From Isoetes taiwanensis (Eukaryota > Streptophyta > Lycopodiopsida > Isoetales > Isoetaceae): 64,000 bases of DNA. Positions 55,314-64,000 of the stretch are shown piece after piece. Every line of letters starts with the position of its first letter. The first letter of the stretch is position 1. Under the pieces are notes generated by a model. It searched no databases and had not been told where the DNA came from. It saw nothing but the letters and a program-made list of their open reading frames with translations. A program made the translations under genes and the position numbers. The stretch is from positions 9,455,641 to 9,519,640 of the forward strand of contig JAJEKV010000033.1 in the NCBI GenBank assembly GCA_021234155.1, read 5' to 3'.

Positions 55314-56571
55314 AGAATAGAAATCAGAGCAGACTTGTATGCAAAGATCGTAAACAATCAAGTGAGAACCGAGGTGGTGTGACTGTTTCGTATGCACCTT
55401 GGGCATCCGCATCTGTAGCTCTGCTTCCTCCCAAAAATAGGTTAAATGCATTCGGATGTATAGCAAAACATGATGATATCTTTTAGTAATTGGGGAGAGT
55501 GAATAATTGCCATGCAACATTTGGAATGAATATTCTAATCAATAATAAAACTAGTAACTAAAACACACTCACAACTTCAGAAACTCACATCAAGTAGGCA
55601 CATATGCTCTTACCGTTGATCTCACAGTTAGCATCCCCGACATCCTCTAGAATTGTCATGAAGCTTTGGGTATCCTGGCCATATATATGAAACTGGGAGG
55701 GGAGGGATTGGAGACCTTTATGGAATATTAAGGAAAACTTGACAACTTTCATCTTTGAGTGGCCAACCCATACTGGTAGGTCGAAAGAAAGTCAAACAAA
55801 GAGATGTTGAGTACAGAATTGGTATAAACTCCTCGTTAGCATGTTCAATGCCTCTCCGGGATTCCCTAAACCTTCCTTCGCTGGCAACACTTATTAGGCA
55901 CAACATTATTTGGGCATTGCTCATTCGCATAAAATGAGGACGACTCGTACACAATGTAGTTTATAGCCATGTACATGCTGCATTTTTTGGCATTCAAAAC
56001 TTTAATGGGTGCAATGGGATAAAAAGTAATTGTCTATCTCTTTTTTAGTAGGGGAGTCGCAAATTTGCCCTCTTCTAGAGCATTCCCCATGCTCAAATCA
56101 TCCAAGCTCATCTTCTACACTGCACCCTCTCCTGTGTGACCAAAATTCTGCACTATCCATTACTTTATCGCAACCACCATCTGGTCCAATCTTTTGAAAC
56201 TCTTCTTGTTGGTTTCACATAGTGTAGGCTGTACGTATCATGTGAGAGGACAATATGCGAGTTTCCTAAGGCATCGAAAATGTACGAGAAAGGAGTTTTC
56301 TAAGGGACAAATCTAGTGCATTATTCATATGGTAGTTTATTTGAAGACTAAACAAGACGTATACAAAGGGGTTTTTGTTATCCCTTCTTGGCACATATTG
56401 TATTCCCTATACACTGACATCCCCAGAAACTCTTTCCTTTTTTTAATTCCACCTCCTGCTCGATTCAAAGTTCCATGACATCTTCTCCGGCATATCCATT
56501 GTCAATGTGTAGTTGAACCCTGCTACTTCCTGCTTGCCTCTTATGGATGAACTTCCTCTTCAAGTTATGCT
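55314..56571. other. Unassigned stretch right of the LINE
   Basis: No gene recognised. Minus-strand segments (for example 55954-55718) have protein-like composition but contain stops and no known motif; they may belong with the frame at 56572-57081. Confidence 0.3.
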
Positions 56572-57115
56572 TCAATTTGTAATCAAGATCATGAGCGCTC
56601 TTATAATCCTGGGTGTTATAACACCATCTTTCTTTCCTGGGTTCAACTCTAGATCCACAGACCTCATGCCTTTTGGAAGCCTTGGAATTTTATGGTTCAG
56701 CCAATTATGCATCTTCCACCTGTACACCTCTAGAACAAACTGCCGAACATACTTCTTCGAGCATTGAGCAACCTGGCAGTACCATTTTCTCACACCTTGA
56801 GACTCATATTTATCCTCGGCCCCTGCGTCTCCGACTCCCTCAAAAAGAGTGGCGTCAACCTGTTCATCTTTGAAATGATTAAAATGTTTTTCTTGCATCA
56901 ATAATACCTTCATTCTAACAAATTGCTCCCTGAGCTGTGGAGGTCCTGAAACTTGAGAGCCCTCTACATGGGACATGTTGATGACTGCAATGATGTATGT
57001 TTTTGTTTGGCATGGCATCCATTGGAGGATGGGATTGGACCTCCATGTCTGACTGTCCATCAAAACCGTTGGCGTCAGCATCCAGATTGGACTGTCTATG
57101 TATCACAGCCGTCAA
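56572..57115 (-). pseudogene. Unrecognised reading frame, possibly transposon-derived
   Basis: Frame 57081-56572 (169 codons) reads QLREQFVRMKVLLMQEKHFN, RKWYCQVAQCSKKYVRQFVL, EVYRWKMHNWLNHK and KGMRSVDLELNPGKKDG. It is rich in Lys, Arg, Cys and Trp and does not look random. An overlapping frame (57115-56915) may be the true reading of the first part. No start, splice site or known domain could be fixed; the upstream and downstream sequences have stops. Function unknown. Confidence 0.3.
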
Positions 57116-60100
57116 ATTGTATGCCTTTCAATAGTTGAATTTGATGCGCTCTCGATTCCTAAAAAGTTAGAACTCTTTAGCCTAGTACATAAAGGGTCAA
57201 TTTTGAAAATATTTTGGCAAATTCTTTATCGTACATGTTATTTAAATGTGCCTTTGGATTTCATATGCATGTACTAAAACTATAAAGGCAAATAGGGTAG
57301 AAATGAAACATTCACAGAAAAAGCAATCCTGATGGTGCTACCCATCAGAGAGAGGACAAATATCAAGTATCTTATCAATGGAAGGCGGGATGGGTTGTTG
57401 GCAGCTCAGCAGAGGGACCTCGAATTCTTCAAAGGTTTGTCTACCTTTCATTCCTAGGATGGGTCCTATGAGACAGACAAGTTGAAGTGAAGTGGTGTTC
57501 TCATTGAGCTTTGTAAAACATTGAGTACAAATGGATCCCTCACTAGGGATAGATAAATTTGAAATATGAACTTTAAATGCTCTGAAACTAGACAATCATC
57601 GAGAGCATGATGAAACTGAAGGAAAAGATGGTTTTATCCGCCACTTGGTCGATGCAAAGGTGAGAAGACTCGGTGACTGCTCCTCATCGGGAAGAAGAAC
57701 CACGCCTTCCTAGATTTTGAGGAAACCCAAGGAAATAGTTGAAGCACGACCTCACGCACTATGGCAACCACAAGACCTTAAACAATCCTGCAGAATCAAG
57801 GCTGAAAGAAAAATAACCCGTCAATGAGTTAGATGCCATAGGCAAAAGAAGACTCTGAGGCTCGAGGGCCACCAGAAAGAAACAACAACCGACCAATCGG
57901 AAACCGTCGCGGAATGACCATCGCGGGAAAAAACAACCGATTAGTGCTGCCTCGGAGGCTACAGCGCCACGCCGAGAAAAAACAATAAATATGATCTCGG
58001 AGGCAACAAATGGCATACCCGAGAGAGAAAACATGAATAATAAATATTGACTCGAGAGGCTACAATGCCACACGGGGGCTATAATGCCACAACCGAGAGA
58101 AAACTTGAATAAATAAAAATGCCGGAGGACTCTGATTGCCCCCAAGAAAGAATAATAAGTCCGCCGGAGGCTACTGATTGCCGCCGTAAAAAGAAATGAA
58201 ACATAAACACATCTACACTTACAAAGAATATAGAAAAGATACATGTAGGATGTCAGAAGCTGCGAGCGACCCAGAAAATATAGAAAAATAGATAGAAAAT
58301 AAAGATGACCAACCGACCAAAATCGATCAAGAGGGAGGGGCGGGGGGAAAACTTGAGGAGCCAAAGAAGAGAGAACAAGAAAGGGAGCTCAAGAGAACGC
58401 CGATGACTAGAAATGAGACAAGAGGTTGAATAAATGGGAGACGTGAAGGAGAACGTCCCCATCCAAGGAATGTCGGTTCTATTGCTGTCACAATAGAACC
58501 GTAGCATTGCCTAGATGTTCTTGCTCCTACCATGCCAGAGGCATAGATCATAGTGAAAATCTCAGCAGATTATTTTCTGTATATGGGAAAGTCCATTACT
58601 GGATTTTACTGACGTGGAAACCTGGCGACGTGCAGCAGCGCAGAGGCGGGTTGGACATGGGATGTGAGGCAGAACGGCGCCTACCTGTTGTTTACGTTCT
58701 ACGAATAATGACTGGAATGGTGCCTTTGGATGCCGTTGAAGGGACAAAATTGAGCAGCTGAATTTCGAAATTGTGGGGTCTATGATACTGAAGCAAGTTT
58801 CGTTGTTGATAGCTTCCTTCTTCCATGATTGCCATCTAGGGATTTTAGAGCAATAGAGGTACCTTGACGACCTAGATTAGGCATGGCATTTAATGGCCCA
58901 TATGTCTAATGCAACCTTAATATTAAAGCTATCCATGCAGACGGTCAAGATTGGTTTCATGAGTAGACTCCAGAGCACTCTATACCCATGGGTCTCTGTG
59001 CACCAGCAACCATACGGCGGTTGAATTTGGAGCATAGTCAATCCATGGGTCTCTATGCTCTGGTGTCCCATCCAAGGGAAACCAGGGGTTAGGGCTGGAT
59101 AGTTCCCATTGCAGGGGATTGTTTTGTTGTGCCTCCGGACTCTGGTCTTAGATCTGATGGCTTGAATGTGCAAAGGTTTTCAATATCCATGATGGCGCGT
59201 CCATCACCATCGCACGGACATGACATAGGGGGTGTGGTCTTGGAGCATTATTTCTCGTTCTAGGGTTTCTAACGCATATTGTTGCGTGGTGGAATATTTG
59301 TACTTCAGAATCACATTGAGGGATTGAGGAAGATCCCAAATAACTATTACACCATGTACAAGATCTTGTTCGCAAGTATACGATGCGGATACCTGAGCAG
59401 TGTATCTGGATTAATGGCCAGGATACATAATGACAAAGGATGGTTGGAATTAAGGACAAGGGAGGGTTAGGTATTAGATACGGATAACCGAGTATCAAGT
59501 TGACAACACCTATTAGGGGGAAGGTTGGGGATCCCACGGCTAATACACATTTGCTCCGGAATCCACGAGTTACAGGTAAAACTATCTGCTGCCACCAAAC
59601 ATAAGCAAGATAAATGTACTATGGTCGATTTTGCATTTGGATCTTCAAAGAGGATAAAATAATTAACATAATACAGGTGTTTTGTCTTAAGGAAGCCTTC
59701 CTCTTGGCGAGAAAGCATGTTAAAGAGCTCTTCCACTTCTCTCAAATACCACCCTTACATCGGTCATGTGATATTACCCTCCTGATGACGTTGAATATTT
59801 CAATGATAATGCAAGATGTTGTCGGTTATGGATCTACAATTTGGATCAAGTCATCTGGGAGTTCAATTATAATACAACTTAGAATTACTATACCATAGAT
59901 CATAAAGATCCAATGACCTCAAACATAAATGAGTCTACCTAAACGTTAGATCTTGATGCCGATGGACATCAATGTCCTTACACTAACCCATTGATAATAA
60001 CATCAATGAGCTTACGTACAAAGGCTATCCTACTAATCCCATGGTACACGTGTTAGTCTCTTTAGGGAAAGGAAGGAAGGAAGGTTCTTTTTTATCGTGG

Positions 60101-60908
60101 GGAAGGGAGGAGGAGGATTTTTTTTAACGTATTGATTAACTCTTCTATACCTTATCAGTTTACACGTATTAAACTTAATTGACTTTTGTCTTCTTCTTTT
60201 TAGGTGCTTCTAATTTACATCTCATGGGCATTTACCTCAACTTGATATTGTACATGGATTATCTAGAAGAAAGAAAGAATAGAGTATTACAAAACGTAAA
60301 CCAAGTTATTAAAGCCTTTAATGGTATGCTATCTCCCCTTCCAAAAAAAAGGGATAGAGAGATATTGAAGCAAACATGTATTGTACAATGGGCAATTCTC
60401 ACAAAGAGTGGATGAAACAAACCTATAGGACAACCTCAACTAGTACTAACAAAATAGAGATAAATACATAATCTTTTTCATGTCATAGAGTTGTATAACT
60501 GAGATCCATACAACAAACAATAGATAATCATGTCTTTGCTTTTGAAGTTTTTTGTTATCGGCATTTACCTTGAAGCCACACGCAATATAATTCACAAAAG
60601 AAATGCAAACTAATAATCACAGGCAACATAATTCATAAAAGGAATGCAAACTAATAATCATTCATTTAGCCTTATCTTGCTCCATAAAGTGAGGCTATAT
60701 GTATTTGTCTTACAAGAGTTTGTAATTGACCTATGGGATCCACTATCCCTAAATTGTATTCATATATACTTTTCATTTGTTGGTTGACACATGTCTAAAT
60801 GCATTACTATTGTGTGGCAATAGTAGTGAGAGAATCTTATAATTAGCATAGTAAATAATAACTAAAACAAAGATTTAGCTTCTGCATTTACCAATGCAAA
60901 AAAGTATT
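57116..60908. other. Unassigned intergenic stretch
   Basis: 57338-57595 (minus) is an 85-codon open frame with GSICTQCFTKLNENTTSLQL, whose CTQCFTKL recalls the N-terminal ICLQCFTNLL of the PRD1-like protein, but no further match was seen. 57830-58215 holds an imperfect repeat array. 58880-59170 contains two partial copies of CCATGGGTCTCT(G/A)TGC. No other gene was recognised. Confidence 0.35.
57830..58215. repeat. Imperfect repeat array with GGAGGCTAC(A/T)... and CGAGAGAAAAC words
   Basis: Units of about 50-60 bp contain (C/T)(C/G)GGAGGCTACA, ATGCCACA or ATTGCC, then GAGA(G)AAAACAATAAAT. They occur near 57950, 57995, 58045, 58075, 58120 and 58165. Divergence is high. The long minus-strand open frame here (58364-57759) is likely a by-product. 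Confidence 0.6.
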
Positions 60909-61211
60909 TTAAGTAGCAGCAGGCGGAGTAGGGCACACAATACTCAGATCAAGGTCGGCGAAACATATATAAGAAAGATAGAGCGTAAGGTTTTGTAGAG
61001 CTGGATATAAGATCTCATCATAGTCAGAATCGCAAAGGCATGTTCTCAATTTGTAGGCAGAGCTACAACAAGACATGGTCTGGTCTTCGAGGCAAGGTTG
61101 TATGATATTGTCCACATGATCTGGACTACATGTAGAAGGATCATAAGATTCCAAAAATCCCATAAATGTTAACATAACAAGAAACACTAATATTCGCCAT
61201 TTGATCTCCAT
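60909..61211 (-). CDS. Small secreted lipid-transfer-like protein (eight-cysteine motif), intronless
   Basis: A complete 100-residue frame without intron. Residues 1-23 form a signal peptide (WRILVFLVMLTFMGFLES). The mature part has exactly the LTP cysteine pattern: C-X11-C-X7-CC-X8-CLC-X22-C-X9-C, ending PTPPAAT. The fold binds lipids or other hydrophobic ligands outside the cell. Net acidic mature protein, unlike basic classical type 1 LTPs; sequence outside the cysteines is strongly diverged, so subtype is open. A TATA-like TATATGAA on the minus strand lies about 40 bp upstream of the start. It is unrelated in sequence to the LTP at 12041 apart from the motif. Confidence 0.85.
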   Translation of the reverse strand: MEIKWRILVFLVMLTFMGFLESYDPSTCSPDHVDNIIQPCLEDQTMSCCSSAYKLRTCLCDSDYDEILYPALQNLTLYLSYICFADLDLSIVCPTPPAAT

Positions 61212-61244
61212 TTGCAGTTGTACATTGTTCGTAGGTATGCCTCT

Positions 61245-61258
61245 TTATTTCATATAGA
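61245..61258 (-). promoter_or_regulatory. TATA-like element upstream of the intronless LTP gene
   Basis: The minus strand reads CTATATGAAATAAA, 35-48 bp before the ATG at 61211. The position is close for a TATA box, implying a very short leader; it may be a chance A+T run. Confidence 0.35.
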
Positions 61259-62699
61259 TGAATGCCCACACTATTTTTGCTTTTGTTTTTTCTTGTTGGA
61301 AGTTTGGTGCTTCATATTTATTTCCTTGTGGCAACATTGAATAATGTATCAAATGCAATGTTATCTTTTTTCTTAATTGCATGGATAAATTGCAATTATA
61401 TAATACCCAAAAAATAATGAAAATGGTTAAAAGGAAAATATACAAGATTAATCGCGTCCCTTCACGAGAAAAAGCATGATAATAGTAAACCTTCTAAGAG
61501 AAAACTCCTACGGAATAGATTTTGTAAGTGATGCAAGGTGCCAACAAATTGTTATTGATGGGAAGTCTAGAACATTAACGACTTACTGAAGTTGTAGTTA
61601 CTCACTAGGCTAGCCTGCCAAAACATATGCCTGGCTTGAGGACACCTTTTGTTCTTTGATAGGATGGACCACTTAGTGCATGTACTTTCAAGTGTAGTTA
61701 TTAAAGACAAATTGTTTTAGGATGGGCCAGTAATACATTTCAAAACCGTCACACAAGCATATATTTGGAACTTAAACCTTCATCCTTTTAAAAGAGATAA
61801 GTGTTTACCTTTGTAGGGGGGCAGCAATAAGCAACATCATATATAAGGCGATTAAAATGAACATCATGATTATTTACAAAAGTGGTGGATATGTAGGAAA
61901 GAAATTTTAGAATTTTAATGAGTATGTTGATATTTTGAAAGCGAGGTTCTCATCTGAATATTCGATGCTTTGTATCTATTTGTCACTATATCGTCTGAGG
62001 GCCTCTTATGGCCTGACATTTTATAAATAAATAAAATAAATATAATAAATATATATACATCATTTACTTTAGTGGCTAAGTTCCACAGATTTGCTATATT
62101 TTTGTACTCCTTAAAATTTTGCCACTATGGCTTAGTAGGTTTTCTTCAGCAAACATATTAAATTTTTTTATTCAAAAATTTCAAAAAATCCTTTCCTCTT
62201 ACCATCATTCTTCTTCAACTAAACTTAGTCGAGGAGTTCTTTGCTTTCCCTACTGCAGTCTCCATTTTCTAATCTCTAGTAGACTGCCTACTTACATATC
62301 CAGACGGATTTTAGAGAGCATAGGGGTAAGGCTTTGATTTTTCATTTTTATAGATTATATTGATTGTGTCCATTCGTAGATCAACTTGAATTTGGAGGAG
62401 TAAAAATGATGGCAAAGTTGGGTTGAAAGGCTTGCTTTACATTGCACTAACTATTACATAAAAAACAATAGTATATACTTTCAAGTAGCATTGTTTATAA
62501 TTAGTAGTTAGGTCTTTCAGTTGGAGGAATCCTCTTACTTTGATCTTTGCAAACGATTTTTGGGCCTGATCACCTCTCAGATTACACTCAATTGTTGCTT
62601 GCCTAGACTAGTTTCTCTTATTTTGTGACTTTAGAACAGAATCTCTTGCCCATGCCCATTTAGCTTCCAAATAATACATTGATCCACTGTCGATCTTTA
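61259..62699. other. Unassigned A+T-rich stretch
   Basis: No gene recognised. 62021-62060 is an (AAATA)n/(TATA)n simple repeat. The open frame 62119-62337 has no family resemblance. Confidence 0.35.
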
Positions 62700-62705
62700 C
62701 TGTGA

Positions 62706-64000
62706 TGCTCCCCGAACCTATACGATGCTCCCATTGTATAAATATGGAAAATCCCCTCTTCCATGGCGACTACTCCACCATAGAAAGGCCCTCCGTCTAA
62801 CTCGAACCACTTGTGATGGGCAAGTGCCAGGTGAAGGACACAGAGGTGTCATTCGTCCCACGCCTTCTATGGGAATCCTATATAGCGAAGCGTACATACA
62901 TGTTAGCACCTAGCAACAATACAATAAAGGCCCATCATCATCAATACGAATACAACAGAATACCAACATAACAAAGGAAATGCATCATAAATAAGGGCTC
63001 TACCCCATCTCAGACTCATGGGAATCAACTGACAGTCAAGGCCTCCAGATAACAACAGAAGAAATCATAACAATGGCATTGGCTGGCATAGAACAATGGC
63101 TAGGGTAGTCCACTCCATCCGCCCCTCCTGTGCACACTTTGCAGATAGGCTGGAATGTGCTATGGCGTGATTGTAGCCTTCCGGAGACACAATCCCATGG
63201 AATCACCCTATGGAACTACTCCGGGTTACATCTCTCTGGTCCGATGAGGCAGGTCGAAGAGGCGTCCCCTCCCCGAGTATGACGGATCCCTGGGTGTGCT
63301 AGAAAACGTGGGCTCCCCTTAGTGACCCCCGCGTTCGTACCCGATTTACTCCCCTGAATCTAAAGGCCAGCTTCACCTGCCCGTTCGAGCCCAGGGCGCC
63401 CAATCATATTGGCTCGACACCTACGACCCAAGAAGTGTCAGACCCATACCCGGCCCTCTCCATGACCGGCTATAAGCCTAGCACACTCTAGGAGTCCCGT
63501 AGCCGCGCTAGGCGAGATCCCACCCTCGATTCACCATCATACTATCTGGTGCTGAATCACATCGTAGCATCCCCGGTCAGGTGGGCTCTTGTGCACAGGC
63601 CGCATTTAATGGGATTTAAGGGGTTCTAGCTAGGAGCATCACTAAATCTAGATAGCCTTTAGGTCTCTACCCCCCTTAATCCAATAGAACACAGGAGGAA
63701 CAGAAAGAGAAAACAGAATCAGATACAAAAATCCATCATCATCATCATAAGTAGATCATAGAATAGAATCTAATCATCCATCTACTCAAACAAGAGTTAG
63801 AAGAATACAAGCTACGCTAAACTAACCGGTATCATAGCTATCTCTCTAGTTCTCCATTCTTCGTGCTGGAACCAAGGTGAGCAGTAGCTCCTCCTCCACC
63901 AATTTCCCCCAAATCGATTTGGGGCAAATTGGGGTGGAAGCCCCAATTTGGGTGTCTCAAGCTAGCATGTCTACCTTGCCCAATCAATTTGGGCCAGGTG
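62706..64000 (-). repeat. Minus-strand LTR related to 28091-29651 (partial)
   Basis: Read on the minus strand, it shares blocks in the same order with the LTR at 28 kb: GGGGGTAGAG, GATGCTCCTAGC, CGGCCTGTGCACAAGA, GGCGGATGGAGTGGACTACC, ACATGTATGT(T/A)(T/C)ACGCTTC, then an end GCATCACA near 62706. The sequence following (lower coordinates) contains CAGTGGATCAATG, reminiscent of the PBS region CAGTGGTATCAGAGCAATG but disrupted. The LTR start lies beyond the window. Diverged by perhaps 25-30%, so an older or different subfamily copy. Confidence 0.6.

Noticed and set aside
57338-57595. Possible second PRD1-like fragment (CTQCFTKL)
   Set aside because: Only about eight residues resemble the PRD1-like N-terminus and nothing follows in the right order.

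Overview
The window is nuclear DNA of a land plant. Spliced genes with short GT-AG introns match plant-specific families: a PRD1-type meiotic protein, a peroxisomal 12-oxophytodienoate reductase, and two eight-cysteine lipid transfer proteins. They sit far apart in a landscape dominated by transposable elements. Lineage cannot be fixed from the sequence; the divergence of the genes and the novelty of the repeats lean to a non-flowering plant (fern, lycophyte or bryophyte), which is inference. Layout: 1-2022 holds the 5' exons of a PRD1 homologue on the minus strand, cut by the window edge, with a terminal-inverted-repeat (TIR) element close to its start codon. 2.5-8.7 kb is mostly repeat-derived, with a ten-unit array carrying a TCGACTTCGCGAGTCGA-like core and a doubtful kinase-like minus-strand frame at 4.7-5.4 kb. 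8758-11334 is a 2.6 kb element with long TIRs that seems to carry captured exon pieces, followed by a related small element (11393-11820) and a lipid transfer protein gene (12041). 16389-18182 is a complete four-exon OPR gene ending in SRL. 18.7-26.1 kb holds a palindrome array, two gene fragments, minisatellites and a multi-exon, partly broken transposase-like gene (minus strand) with DFAENY and SDGCxxQFK motifs. 27.1-28.1 kb holds a broken HUH-endonuclease (Rep-like) reading frame, cut by an LTR element that starts at 28091 (LTR 28091-29651, PBS to initiator tRNA-Met). 30.6-32.9 kb is a foldback element with an array of GGTATAAATTTATACC palindromes. 35459-46796 is a structurally complete minus-strand Ty3/gypsy element with 2.5 kb LTRs and a GGTCC target duplication, whose second RNase H domain lies upstream of the reverse transcriptase. 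47.0-55.3 kb is a decayed LINE of the DUF4283/endonuclease/RT type, interrupted by two sister hAT-like elements with perfect 8-bp target duplications. 55.3-62.7 kb is largely unassigned apart from an intronless lipid transfer protein gene at 60909-61211. From 62.7 kb to the end is a minus-strand LTR related to the one at 28 kb. The host genes are separate units with no operon-like relationship. The elements tell a layered history: hAT-like elements into a LINE, an LTR element into a Rep gene, and one miniature element nested in another. A recurring theme is the array of short, near-perfect palindromes, each family with its own sequence, found at no fewer than seven places. Several reading frames break by one base, some at homopolymers, so assembly indels must be kept in mind.
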